Shown: piece by piece, positions 7,675 to 16,579 of the stretch
How the letters are laid out: each line of letters opens with the position of its first letter
Position numbering within the stretch: the stretch's first letter is position 1
Source of the DNA: an uncultured Burkholderiales bacterium
Lineage (GTDB): Bacteria > Pseudomonadota > Gammaproteobacteria > Burkholderiales > Burkholderiaceae_C
Assembly: GCA_903844385.1 (NCBI GenBank)
Contig: CAIMTJ010000047.1
Location: 1-63,023 of the forward strand
Direction of reading: 5' to 3'
Length of the DNA stretch: 63,023 nucleotides
Notes under the pieces: generated by a model
Database searches by the model: none
Told to the model about the DNA's origin: nothing
The model's input: only the letters and a program-made list of their open reading frames with translations
Position numbers and translations under genes: made by a program

Positions 7675-9486
7675 ATGAATCACATCAGAAATTTTTCAAT
7701 CATTGCGCACATCGATCATGGTAAATCCACCTTGGCCGATCGCTTGATTCAGCGCTGTGGCGGCTTGCAAGAGCGCGAGATGCAAGCGCAAGTTCTCGAC
7801 TCCATGGACATTGAAAAAGAGCGTGGGATAACCATCAAAGCGCAGACCGCTTGTTTGTATTACAAAGCACTCGATGGCATCGTTTACAACCTCAATTTGA
7901 TCGATACACCAGGCCATGTGGACTTCTCCTACGAGGTCTCGCGTTCATTGTCGGCTTGTGAGGGTGCGCTCTTGGTGGTCGATGCCAGCCAAGGTGTGGA
8001 AGCACAAACCGTGGCCAACTGTTACACCGCCCTGGACCTGGGGGTCGAGGTGTTGCCTGTGCTCAATAAGATGGATCTGCCCCAAGCCGATCCTGACAAC
8101 GCCATTGCTGAAATTGAAGACGTGATTGGTATTGACGCCTCCAACGCCATTCCCTGTTCGGCCAAGACGGGCATGGGGATCGATGAAATTTTGGAAGCCA
8201 TCGTCGCGCACGTGCCCCAACCCAAGGGTGACCCCGAGGCGGCGCTTCGCGCCATGATCATTGACAGCTGGTTTGACAACTACGTGGGCGTTGTGATGCT
8301 CGTGCGCGTGGTCGATGGGTTCATTGCCCGCGGTGAGCGCATCCAAATGATGGCCACCCAAGCGAGCTACTTGGCCGACAATTTGGGTGTATTCACGCCC
8401 ACGAATGTGCCTCGCGACATCCTCAAAGCGGGTGAAGTGGGCTACATCATCGCCGGTATCAAGGAGCTCCAAGTGGCCAAGGTTGGGGACACCATCACCA
8501 AAATCAAAGCGGGCAGTGGTGGACATTTGGCCACGGCCACCCAGGCCTTGCCGGGCTTTAAAGAAATACAGCCTCAGGTGTTTGCCGGTCTTTACCCCAC
8601 CGAGGCCAATCAGTACGACTCCCTCAGGGACAGTTTGGAGAAGTTAAAACTCAACGATTCGTCCTTGCACTATGAGCCCGAAGTCTCCCAGGCCTTGGGC
8701 TTTGGATTTCGCTGTGGCTTTTTGGGGTTGCTGCACATGGAAATCGTGCAAGAGCGACTCGAGCGCGAGTTTGATCAAGACTTGATCACGACCGCCCCGA
8801 GTGTCGTCTACCAAGTGCTCAAAGCCGATGGCGAGCTCATCATGGTGGAGAACCCCTCCAAGATGCCCGATCAAGGCAAAATTGAAGAAATTCGTGAACC
8901 CATCGTCACCGTTCACTTGTACATGCCGCAAGAGTACGTGGGTGCGGTGATGACCCTGGCCAATCAAAAGCGCGGTGTCCAATTGAACATGGCCTACCAT
9001 GGCCGCCAAGTCATGCTCACCTACGAGATGCCCCTGGGTGAGATTGTGCTCGACTTCTTTGATAAATTGAAATCGGTCTCTCGCGGCTATGCCTCGATGG
9101 ACTATGACTTCAAGGAGTACCGTGCCTCGGATGTGGTCAAGGTCGATATCTTGCTCAACGGGGAAAAAGTCGATGCCTTGTCGATCATCGTGCACCGCTC
9201 GCAGTCACAGTACCGTGGACGTGCCGTGGCGGCCAAGATGCGCGAAATCATCTCTCGACAAATGTTTGACGTGGCCATTCAAGCGGCCATTGGTGCTAAC
9301 ATCATCGCTCGAGAAAGCATCAAAGCCTTGCGTAAAAACGTGATCGCCAAGTGCTACGGTGGCGACATCACCCGAAAGAAAAAACTCCTAGAGAAACAAA
9401 AAGCAGGGAAAAAACGCATGAAACAAATCGGTTCGGTCGAAGTGCCTCAAGAAGCTTTTCTGGCCATCTTGCAAGTGGAGGATTGA
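7675..9486 (+). CDS. lepA: Elongation factor 4 (ribosome back-translocating GTPase)
   Basis: 603 residues, normal length. LepA/EF4 is a translational GTPase related to EF-G. G1 is [10 protein letters not shown] near residues 10-19, followed by the GITIK switch, DTPGH, NKMD and SAK motifs. The C-terminal LepA-specific domain carries [16 protein letters not shown] near residues 570-585. I chose ATG 7675 rather than the TTG just before it. The gene is followed within 2 bases by lepB, the classical lepA-lepB pair. Confidence 0.97.
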   Translation: MNHIRNFSIIAHIDHGKSTLADRLIQRCGGLQEREMQAQVLDSMDIEKERGITIKAQTACLYYKALDGIVYNLNLIDTPGHVDFSYEVSRSLSACEGALLVVDASQGVEAQTVANCYTALDLGVEVLPVLNKMDLPQADPDNAIAEIEDVIGIDASNAIPCSAKTGMGIDEILEAIVAHVPQPKGDPEAALRAMIIDSWFDNYVGVVMLVRVVDGFIARGERIQMMATQASYLADNLGVFTPTNVPRDILKAGEVGYIIAGIKELQVAKVGDTITKIKAGSGGHLATATQALPGFKEIQPQVFAGLYPTEANQYDSLRDSLEKLKLNDSSLHYEPEVSQALGFGFRCGFLGLLHMEIVQERLEREFDQDLITTAPSVVYQVLKADGELIMVENPSKMPDQGKIEEIREPIVTVHLYMPQEYVGAVMTLANQKRGVQLNMAYHGRQVMLTYEMPLGEIVLDFFDKLKSVSRGYASMDYDFKEYRASDVVKVDILLNGEKVDALSIIVHRSQSQYRGRAVAAKMREIISRQMFDVAIQAAIGANIIARESIKALRKNVIAKCYGGDITRKKKLLEKQKAGKKRMKQIGSVEVPQEAFLAILQVED

Positions 9487-9487
9487 C

Positions 9488-10483
9488 GTGCAAATCATCA
9501 CTGCCATCATTTTGGCCGCCTTCTCCGCTTATATTGGTGCTTGGTATTTGGGCGCTCTCGAGGGCAACTTTGCCCTGCTGCTGTTTTTGGCCACCTCGGT
9601 GAGCGGCGTTTACTGGGTGCTCGAGAAGGCCCTATTTTTACCCCAACGCCTCAAAGCAGCACAGGCCATTGAGACGCGTGAGATCGCGCGTCAACAAGAG
9701 CTTGAAAAAATGGGTTTGACCCCTTCCAGTGTGGACCTCTTGCAAGCGCGCGAAGAGGTGCTGCGCCAGCCTTGGTGGCTCGATTGGACCGCCGGTCTGT
9801 TTCCCGTGATTTTGGTGGTTTTTATACTGCGCTCTTTTCTTTTTGAGCCTTTTAAAATTCCATCTGGCTCCATGATCCCAACCCTTTGGGTGGGGGACTT
9901 GATTTTGGTCAATAAATTTCATTACGGGATTCGCTTGCCGGTGCTCAACACCAAAATCACCGAGGGTTCGCCCGTTCAGCGCGGTGACGTGATGGTGTTT
10001 CGTTACCCACCGAACCCAAGCCTGGACTACATCAAACGCGTGGTGGGCTTGCCCGGTGACACCGTCTCCTACCTCAATAAAGAGTTGAAGGTCAATGGTG
10101 TGGAGATCAGCAAAACGGCGGTGCCCGACTTCTTTGAAGAGGAGTCTTTGCGCTACATCAAGCAGTTTGAGGAGGTCTTGCCCAAGGGGGACCCCGCTGA
10201 TGGCCAGTCGCCGCGCGTGACTCACCGGCTCTTGAATGAGCCCGATCGTCCGGCCTTTGTCTCAGGAGCGGACAACTATGCGTTCAAAGACAACTGTCAG
10301 TACAGTGTCGATGGGGTGGTTTGCAAGGTTCCTGCCGGTCACTACTTCATGATGGGTGACAACCGAGACAACTCTTTGGATTCACGCTATTGGGGCTTCG
10401 TGCCTGACAGCAACGTGGTGGGCCGGGCGTTTTTTGTCTGGATGAACTTTGGCAACCTCAAGCGCATTGGCGCCTTCGATTGA
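9488..10483 (+). CDS. lepB: Signal peptidase I
   Basis: 331 residues starting at GTG 9488, one base after the lepA stop. It is an inner-membrane peptidase that removes signal peptides. Two N-terminal hydrophobic segments (about 3-45) precede a third at about 101-120. The Ser/Lys dyad is Ser128 in PSGSM and Lys183 in YIKRVVG, and the MGDNRDNSLDSR box lies near residues 290-301. Operon continues into rnc. Confidence 0.96.
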   Translation: MQIITAIILAAFSAYIGAWYLGALEGNFALLLFLATSVSGVYWVLEKALFLPQRLKAAQAIETREIARQQELEKMGLTPSSVDLLQAREEVLRQPWWLDWTAGLFPVILVVFILRSFLFEPFKIPSGSMIPTLWVGDLILVNKFHYGIRLPVLNTKITEGSPVQRGDVMVFRYPPNPSLDYIKRVVGLPGDTVSYLNKELKVNGVEISKTAVPDFFEEESLRYIKQFEEVLPKGDPADGQSPRVTHRLLNEPDRPAFVSGADNYAFKDNCQYSVDGVVCKVPAGHYFMMGDNRDNSLDSRYWGFVPDSNVVGRAFFVWMNFGNLKRIGAFD

Positions 10484-10487
10484 GCTC

Positions 10488-11186
10488 ATGAAACGCTCCA
10501 CCCCCAGCCCCGAGACCTTGGCCTTGCTCGAGCGCTTGAAGGTGAGTTTTGTGAACCTGGGGTTGTTGGAGTTGGCGCTCACGCACCGCAGTTTTGGTGC
10601 CGAGCACAACGAGAGGCTTGAGTTTTTGGGCGACACTGTGTTGAACTTGGCGGTGTCTCGCATGCTTTATGTTGCGCTGCCCAACTTGCCCGAAGGAGAC
10701 CTCTCACGTGTGCGGGCCAATTTGGTCAAGCAAGACACCTTGTTTCGTTTGGCCTTGGATTTGCAACTGTCTGCGCTCATTCGCTTGGGCGAGGGGGAGA
10801 TGAAATCGGGCGGACAAAAGAGACCCTCGATTTTGGCCGACGCCTTGGAGGCCTTGATTGGTGCGGTGTTTTTGGATGCCGGTTATGAGGCCGCAGAAGC
10901 GTTGGTGTTTCGACTCTTTGAGCCCATCGAAATCAACCCCGGCATGCAAGCTGCCTCCAAAGACCCTAAAACAGAACTCCAAGAGTGGCTCCAAGCCAAG
11001 CGCTTCAAACTGCCCATCTACCGCGTGGTGGGCACCTTGGGTGCCGCGCATCAACAAACCTTTGATGTGGAGTGTGAGGTGCCTGAGTTGTCGTTGATTG
11101 AGCGCGGCATTGGTGGCTCGCGCCGTGCGGCCGAACAAGTGGCTGCTCAAGCCATGCTGCTCGCTATTGAAGAAATGAAACCATGA
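10488..11186 (+). CDS. rnc: Ribonuclease III
   Basis: 232 residues from ATG 10488. An in-frame ATG at 10449 lies inside lepB and would add 13 residues with no family support. It cleaves double-stranded RNA in rRNA and mRNA processing. The catalytic signature NERLEFLGD is at 41-49 and the second acidic site is in LADALEALIGAVFLDAG. The C-terminal double-stranded RNA-binding domain begins near residue 157. The stop overlaps the era start by 4 bases. Confidence 0.95.
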   Translation: MKRSTPSPETLALLERLKVSFVNLGLLELALTHRSFGAEHNERLEFLGDTVLNLAVSRMLYVALPNLPEGDLSRVRANLVKQDTLFRLALDLQLSALIRLGEGEMKSGGQKRPSILADALEALIGAVFLDAGYEAAEALVFRLFEPIEINPGMQAASKDPKTELQEWLQAKRFKLPIYRVVGTLGAAHQQTFDVECEVPELSLIERGIGGSRRAAEQVAAQAMLLAIEEMKP

Positions 11187-12478
11187 CCACTCCTGCCCAT
11201 GACGACAAGCCGCCCGCGCCTGTAAAAGCACCCAAGGCCAAGACCCCAAGGCCCAAGTCCACCCAGTCGAGCAAAGTTGCCAAGTCAAGCACCAACGCAA
11301 TCACCAACGCCAGCACCAACGCCAGCACCAACGCCAGCCCCGCTGATCGGGGTCTGGACGATGCCTTGGCGCAGCAGTCCGACAACAGCTCCAATCCCAT
11401 CCCCAAAACCAGCAAACCAAGCCCGGTAAAAGCCAAGACCCGCCCCTCTAGCCAGGCCCCTTTGGCGCAACCCGCCACGCCTTTGGCGGCAAAGGCTTTG
11501 TCCGATGTAGACCGCATGCTCGCCGAGTTGGCCAATGCGGGAGCGAGCGCCGCCAATGGTGAGCACACCCAGATGGATCCCGCCCTCCAGCACTGTGGGT
11601 TGGTGGCCATCGTGGGGCGACCCAATGTGGGTAAATCGACGTTGATGAACGCCTTGGTGGGACAGAAAATCAGCATCACCTCACGCAAAGCACAGACCAC
11701 CCGGCATCGCATTCAGGGCATCAGAAACGAAGGTCATGGACAACTGATCTTTGTCGATACCCCTGGGTTTCAAACCCTGCACAACAACGCCTTGAATCGC
11801 TCGCTTAACAAAACGGTTTTGGGCGCCATTGGCGATGTGGACCTCATTTTGATGGTGGTGGAGGCTGGCTACTTCAATTCATCCGACGCCAAGGTCTTGT
11901 CCTTGTTCAAGCCGAGCGTACCCGTGATTTTGGTGGCCAATAAACTCGATCAAGTGAAGTCGCGCGAGGCCATGATGCCCTGGTTGCAAGAGATGCAAAC
12001 GCGCTTTGATTTCAAAGCCATCATCCCCATGTCGGCCAAAACGGCCAAAGACGTGGAGCGCTTGGTGGTGCTGTGCTTGGCCGATTTGCCCTCGCAGCCT
12101 TGGTGGTTCAACAACGAGGAGCTCACCGACAAGAGCGAGCGTTTTTTGGCCAGCGAAATCATTCGTGAAAAACTCTTTCGCTTCACCGGTGACGAATTGC
12201 CCTACACCTCCACGGTCGTGATCGATCAGTTTGAGGAAGAAAAGGGCAAAACGGTGGCCCGCATGGTCAAGATCGCGGCCACCATCGTGGTCGAGCGCGA
12301 TGGCCACAAGGCCATGGTGATTGGTGAAAAAGGCGAAAAACTCAAAAGAATGGGCACCGAAGCCCGCCAAGAGCTCGAGCATTTGCTGGGCGCCAAGGTG
12401 TTTTTGCAGTTGTGGGTCAAGGTTCGCTCCGGTTGGGCGGACGATGAGGCGCGGGTGCGCAGTTTTGGCTACGAATAG
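11183..12478 (+). CDS. era: GTPase Era with long low-complexity N-terminal extension
   Basis: 431 residues against about 300 in the family. Era binds 16S rRNA during 30S assembly. The G1 loop GRPNVGKS is at 145-152, DTPGF and NKLD follow, and the KH RNA-binding domain fills the C-terminus (VIGEKGEKLKRMG). Residues 1-137 are extra: Pro/Lys-, then Ser/Thr/Asn/Ala-, then Ala-rich, encoded in part by four 12-base tandem units at 11291-11338. No internal ATG, GTG or TTG just before the GTPase domain looks like a better start, and the ATGA overlap with rnc supports 11183. Confidence 0.93.
   Translation: MTTPAHDDKPPAPVKAPKAKTPRPKSTQSSKVAKSSTNAITNASTNASTNASPADRGLDDALAQQSDNSSNPIPKTSKPSPVKAKTRPSSQAPLAQPATPLAAKALSDVDRMLAELANAGASAANGEHTQMDPALQHCGLVAIVGRPNVGKSTLMNALVGQKISITSRKAQTTRHRIQGIRNEGHGQLIFVDTPGFQTLHNNALNRSLNKTVLGAIGDVDLILMVVEAGYFNSSDAKVLSLFKPSVPVILVANKLDQVKSREAMMPWLQEMQTRFDFKAIIPMSAKTAKDVERLVVLCLADLPSQPWWFNNEELTDKSERFLASEIIREKLFRFTGDELPYTSTVVIDQFEEEKGKTVARMVKIAATIVVERDGHKAMVIGEKGEKLKRMGTEARQELEHLLGAKVFLQLWVKVRSGWADDEARVRSFGYE
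11291..11338 (+). repeat. 12-bp tandem repeat, four units, inside era
   Basis: ACCAACGCAATC followed by three exact copies of ACCAACGCCAGC. It encodes TNAI-TNAS-TNAS-TNAS in the N-terminal extension of Era. Unit number is likely to vary between strains by slippage. Confidence 0.85.
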
Positions 12479-13487
12479 AGACCAGCGCAGAACCCGCGTT
12501 GCGGACGAACCCGCTTTCGTCTTGCACCGCTACGATTGGAGCGAATCCAGTCTGGTGCTCGATGTCTTTACCCGTCACCATGGGCGCATGGCGCTCGTGG
12601 CCAAGGGTGCTAAGCGACCTCACTCGAATTTGCGCCCGGTGATCATGCCCTTGCAGCCGCTGCAACTGAACTTCAGCGGAGACCATGAGGTCCGCACCTT
12701 GACGGGTGCACACTGGCTTGGCGGGCACGTCTTTCCCCGGGGCGACTCACTGCTGGCGGGCTTTTATTTGAATGAACTTCTCTTAAAGCTCATGGCGCGC
12801 GAGGATCCGCATGAACACTTGTTTGACTTGTATGCCCAGGTGGTAAAAATTTTAGCCAGCGGGCTTGAGCCCACTTTGTGGCCCTTGATGCGTGCATTTG
12901 AATTGTTGCTTTTAAAGGGACTGGGGCTGTTGCCCAATTTGGATGCTCAAAGTGCCAACTTGCAGCCCCTGGGCCCGCAGGTGCTCTACGTTTTACTCGC
13001 TCCGCTGGGGCTGGTGTCTATGGTGGGGCTCGATGATGAGGAGCGTGCGAGGTTGAATCTGGGCATGAAGCTCGCGCCTCACCTGAGCGCTCCCTTGGGT
13101 TCAGTTGCAACGCTGCAGGCTCAAAGCGTGGGCTTACAGTCTTTGGCCCCTCAGACACGCGCGCGAGCCCAAGCTCAGGCCATTTCACTCTCGAGCGGGC
13201 CTGGTGCGGGGGGGATCCCATCAGCTCCTGGTTGGGAGAGCGCTTCAGGCTCGGCAGGCTTGCCCTTGCCCAGCACCATGACCGGGCTCAGTGGTGAGCA
13301 CTGGCAGGCCTTGTCCTGGGCTTTGAATTCGAGCGAGCCGCTCACGGCAACGCTGCGAGTCTGCGCTGAGTTTGAAGCCTTGGAGCGAGCGAGTTTACAG
13401 ACTCAACTCAGAGCCTGGCTCACCCATCATTGTGGGGGTGTGGGTCTTAAAACGCGCCAGTTCATGGTGGACATTCAGGCCTTGTGA
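12465..13487 (+). CDS. recO: DNA repair protein RecO (start uncertain)
   Basis: 340 residues from TTG 12465, overlapping era by 14 bases. This start gives an N-terminus MATN..TRVADEPAFVL like other betaproteobacterial RecO. ATG 12444 is a possible alternative. RecO loads RecA with RecF/RecR. The OB-fold begins HRYDWSESS..LDVFTR and is followed by GAKRP. A Gln/Ala/Ser/Gly-rich insertion at about residues 215-275 interrupts the helical C-terminal domain and makes the protein longer than usual. The end, GLKTRQFM, is typical of the group. Confidence 0.85.
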   Translation: MATNRDQRRTRVADEPAFVLHRYDWSESSLVLDVFTRHHGRMALVAKGAKRPHSNLRPVIMPLQPLQLNFSGDHEVRTLTGAHWLGGHVFPRGDSLLAGFYLNELLLKLMAREDPHEHLFDLYAQVVKILASGLEPTLWPLMRAFELLLLKGLGLLPNLDAQSANLQPLGPQVLYVLLAPLGLVSMVGLDDEERARLNLGMKLAPHLSAPLGSVATLQAQSVGLQSLAPQTRARAQAQAISLSSGPGAGGIPSAPGWESASGSAGLPLPSTMTGLSGEHWQALSWALNSSEPLTATLRVCAEFEALERASLQTQLRAWLTHHCGGVGLKTRQFMVDIQAL

Positions 13488-13511
13488 GATACTCTTGCTC
13501 ATCTCGATGCC

Positions 13512-14363
13512 ATGAACATGACGCTGCCCTCCAAACCCACATTGGTCGCCTCCTCGCACTTGAACCCTCAAGGCCCGGGGATGGGGTGCGCGCTCTCGGT
13601 CAATGTCAATAAGATTGCGCTGGTGAGAAACTCCAGAGCCTTGGATATACCCAGCGTCGTGGGCTTGAGCGAGGTCTGCCTCCAAGCTGGCGCGCATGGA
13701 CTCACTGTCCACCCCAGACCCGATGAGCGCCATATTTTGACGCGAGACGTGGCCCGTCTAGCTCAACTCCTGAAGGCCTGGCCCGATCGGGAGTTCAATA
13801 TCGAAGGCAACCCGCTGCACAATTTGATGGATTTGGTGCGCGAATTCCGGCCCCACCAAGCCACCTTGGTGCCCGATAGCGTGGCGCAATCCACCAGTGA
13901 CCATGGTTGGCGCTTTCCCCAAGACTTGGAGGTCTTGCGACCGATCGTGAAAACGATTCAATCGTGGGGCGTCAGAGTGAGTCTTTTTATGGACCCGGTG
14001 CCTGAGCAAATGCAATTTTGCCAGCAGTTGGGTGTCGAGCGAGTGGAGCTTTACACCGAATCCTACGCCCAAGGTTTTTTGCGCGCCAAGTCTAGCGCCT
14101 CGGGTGTGCTGGATGCGCAGCGACTCCAACAGGCCTTGTCGCCCTATGTCCAAACGGCCCACGCGGCCCACGCCTGTGGCTTGGAGCTCAACGCTGGACA
14201 CGACTTGAGTGCAGACAATTTGCGAGCCTTTCTCACCCATGTGCCGCATGTGCGTGAAGTCTCCATTGGTCACGCCCTGATGGCCGACGCACTGATGCTC
14301 GGTTACAACAAAGCGGTGCAGTTGTATTTGGCCCAAATCCCCACGACGGCGACACACGCATGA
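13512..14363 (+). CDS. pdxJ: Pyridoxine 5'-phosphate synthase
   Basis: 283 residues. It forms the pyridoxine ring in the cytoplasm from 3-amino-2-oxopropyl phosphate and deoxyxylulose phosphate. Family signatures are [15 protein letters not shown] near residue 30, [15 protein letters not shown] near 62-76, EFNIEGNP, and NAGHDL near the end. About 25 extra residues precede the barrel compared with typical PdxJ; a later start would require a non-ATG codon. The stop overlaps acpS by 4 bases. Confidence 0.95.
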   Translation: MNMTLPSKPTLVASSHLNPQGPGMGCALSVNVNKIALVRNSRALDIPSVVGLSEVCLQAGAHGLTVHPRPDERHILTRDVARLAQLLKAWPDREFNIEGNPLHNLMDLVREFRPHQATLVPDSVAQSTSDHGWRFPQDLEVLRPIVKTIQSWGVRVSLFMDPVPEQMQFCQQLGVERVELYTESYAQGFLRAKSSASGVLDAQRLQQALSPYVQTAHAAHACGLELNAGHDLSADNLRAFLTHVPHVREVSIGHALMADALMLGYNKAVQLYLAQIPTTATHA

Positions 14364-14797
14364 GTGAGGTGCAACACGTCTTTGGTGTGGGCACCGATAT
14401 CTGTGATATTCGTCGCATCAAGCTCACGCTCGAGCGCCACGGCGAGCGCTTTGCGCGGCGCATTTTAGGGCCCAATGAGTGGCGTGTCTTTGAGCTTCGA
14501 TCGGCGCGTTTGAGCGAGCGCGGTGTGCGATTCGTGGCCAGCCGGTTTTCAGCAAAAGAGGCCTTCAGCAAAGCCATTGGCCTTGGAATTCGCTCGCCCA
14601 TGCAGTGGCGACTGTGTGAGGTGGTCAATGCGCCCTCAGGCCAGCCCCAGGTGTTGCTGCACGGTGAATTGAAGGACTGGTTTGAGGAGAAGCATTTGAG
14701 CGCCAAGGTCAGCCTGTCTGACGAGAGCGACTACGCTGTGAGTTTTGTGGTGGTGCAGCAACGTGTTTGCCTGCAGTCCCCAGCCCCACTAGGGTAA
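14360..14797 (+). CDS. acpS: Holo-ACP synthase
   Basis: 145 residues. It transfers 4'-phosphopantetheine from CoA to Ser37 of the ACP encoded at 3583. The Mg-binding motif VGTDICDI is at the N-terminus and [13 protein letters not shown] in the middle. ATGA overlap with pdxJ indicates coupling. The family domain ends near residue 130 and the last about 12 residues are not conserved. Confidence 0.94.
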   Translation: MSEVQHVFGVGTDICDIRRIKLTLERHGERFARRILGPNEWRVFELRSARLSERGVRFVASRFSAKEAFSKAIGLGIRSPMQWRLCEVVNAPSGQPQVLLHGELKDWFEEKHLSAKVSLSDESDYAVSFVVVQQRVCLQSPAPLG

Positions 14798-14883
14798 GAC
14801 TCGCTCGAGAGCCGTCTGCCAACGCCACCAGCACTGTCAGCAACAAAGCCACCACCAACGCCACCGCCACCCATCAAGAGAAC

Positions 14884-16080
14884 ATGAAAAAAAATAAATC
14901 ATCCAAGTCCCCTAAAGCATCTTTGAGCGCGCGATCGACCCAGCCTTTGCAAGAGCGTGGCCTGCAGCACTCACCAGTTTTGTTGGATATTGACGGTCTT
15001 CATCTGAGCAAAATCGACCGCTCGCGCTTGTCGCATGTGCTCACGGGTGGGGTGATCTTATTTGCTCGCAATTATCAGAGCAAGGCACAACTCTCTGAGC
15101 TGTGCGCGAGCATTCGAGAGGTCAAGCCCGATGCCCTCATTTGCGTGGACCAAGAAGGCGGGCGAGTGCAGCGCTGCAAAACCGATGGCTTTACCCCCTT
15201 GCCCGCGATGGCAGCTCTGGGCTCGGCCTGGTACCAAGAGTCCCAACTCAGCGACACTTGGAGTGGACTCAGCACGCTTCGTGCAACCAGCAAGGCCTGG
15301 GCTGTGGGCTATGTGATGGCGAGTGAGTTGCGCTCTAGTGGTGTGGACTTAAGTTTTGCCCCCGTCTTGGATTTGAACCATGGTGGCAGCACTGTCATTG
15401 GAGACCGCTCGTTTGACCGCGACCCCAGAGTCGTGAGCTTGCTCGCGCAAAGTGTCATGCACGGCATGAGAGACGCGGGCATGGCCAATTGCGGTAAACA
15501 CTTTCCCGGACACGGTTTTGTGCGCGCTGACTCACACGTGGACATGCCAGTCGACGCCAGGACCTATGCGCAAATGGCCAACGATGACATGCTCCCCTAT
15601 GGCGTCTTGTCGGGCAGCTTGATGAGCATCATGCCCGCTCATGTGATCTACCCCAGCGTGGACTCGAGAGCTTGTGGTTTTTCCGCCAAGTGGCTGCAAG
15701 AGGTGTTGCGCGATACGCTCGGTTTCACCGGCGCGATCGTGAGCGATGATTTGTCCATGCAGGGTGCTCGCGAAATCGACGCTCGGGCCTGCAGTTATGC
15801 GCAGGCTGCTGTGCACGCCTTGAATGCGGGCTGCGATTTGCTCCTTCTTTGCAATCAAAGTGTGATCCCCCAGGGTGAGAAATCGAACAAGACGCTTGAC
15901 TATTTTCTCGATGACTTGACCCGCTCTTTGCTGCGCCAGGAGTGGCTCGAAAGCGAAGAGAGCGAGCTCAGGAGGCGAGCACTCTTGGGGGTAGGCCCCG
16001 CCAAATCTTGGTGGGACTTGGTGCGCGAGCCGCGCTATATCCAAGCCATGGAGTTATTGGCTGAAATCCCCCACCAATAA
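14884..16080 (+). CDS. nagZ: Beta-N-acetylhexosaminidase NagZ
   Basis: 398 residues from ATG 14884. The frame is open back to TTG 14767 inside acpS. It is a cytoplasmic glycoside hydrolase family 3 enzyme that removes GlcNAc from muropeptides in cell-wall recycling. KHFPGHG at 205-211 and Asp288 in IVSDDLSMQG (nucleophile) are present, as is DQEGGRVQR at 89-97. The first about 30 residues are Ser/Lys-rich. The in-frame DNA between 14800 and 14884 would encode a Ser/Asn/Ala/Thr-rich stretch much like the Era extension, so a longer protein is possible. Confidence 0.9.
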   Translation: MKKNKSSKSPKASLSARSTQPLQERGLQHSPVLLDIDGLHLSKIDRSRLSHVLTGGVILFARNYQSKAQLSELCASIREVKPDALICVDQEGGRVQRCKTDGFTPLPAMAALGSAWYQESQLSDTWSGLSTLRATSKAWAVGYVMASELRSSGVDLSFAPVLDLNHGGSTVIGDRSFDRDPRVVSLLAQSVMHGMRDAGMANCGKHFPGHGFVRADSHVDMPVDARTYAQMANDDMLPYGVLSGSLMSIMPAHVIYPSVDSRACGFSAKWLQEVLRDTLGFTGAIVSDDLSMQGAREIDARACSYAQAAVHALNAGCDLLLLCNQSVIPQGEKSNKTLDYFLDDLTRSLLRQEWLESEESELRRRALLGVGPAKSWWDLVREPRYIQAMELLAEIPHQ

Positions 16081-16286
16081 TTACAAGGGCAAGTCACTTT
16101 TTCGCTCCAATAGCGGTTAGACTGAAGAGGATGGATCAAAGCGCTCGGGTTTTGGGGAGTAGGCCCCGAACCGGTTGAGCTTTGTGATGGGTTGGAGTCG
16201 GGTGGGGTCAAGCACAACCCCTGGACTTATTTTGAGGCAAGATCTTGGGTTGCAAAACCTGAATTCGACCGAGAACTCACCCCAGC

Positions 16287-16314
16287 CATGCTCTTAATGT
16301 GGGAGCATGCTTTT
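16287..16314 (+). terminator. Possible weak terminator after nagZ
   Basis: Stem CATGCTC (16287-16293) / GAGCATG (16303-16309) with a 9-base loop, followed by CTTTT. It lies in the 250-base interval between nagZ and the small lysine-rich gene. The short T-run and large loop make it uncertain. The rest of the interval has no recognisable gene. Confidence 0.35.
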
Positions 16315-16334
16315 AACCTCTGAACTTGTGAACC

Positions 16335-16544
16335 ATGGCCACACCCAATTACAACTACGAAAAACGTCAACGCGAGTTGGCCAAAAAGAAAAAGAAAGAG
16401 GACAAACTCAAAGAGAGGGAAATCCGCAAGGCCGATCCAGCGGATTTTTCAGCCTCTTCATCGGGCTTGGGTGTACCGCCTGCTGCCCAAGTGCAACCCG
16501 TGCCCCCCCATCCCGCTGAGCCTCATCAAGAGCCCAAGGCTTAG
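16335..16544 (+). CDS. Small lysine-rich conserved hypothetical protein
   Basis: 69 residues. N-terminal half is highly basic and predicted helical (YEKRQRELAKKKKKEDKLKERE), while the C-terminal half is Ala/Pro-rich and probably disordered. I recall similar short proteins opening MATPNY.YEKRQRELAKK in betaproteobacteria, usually annotated as hypothetical. No catalytic motif is visible. A nucleic-acid or ribosome contact is plausible from the charge but is inference only. It converges with lysS, 35 bases away. Confidence 0.75.
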   Translation: MATPNYNYEKRQRELAKKKKKEDKLKEREIRKADPADFSASSSGLGVPPAAQVQPVPPHPAEPHQEPKA

Positions 16545-16579
16545 ACACCAAAGCGGCCCTTTACCCTCTCGTTGCCGAG

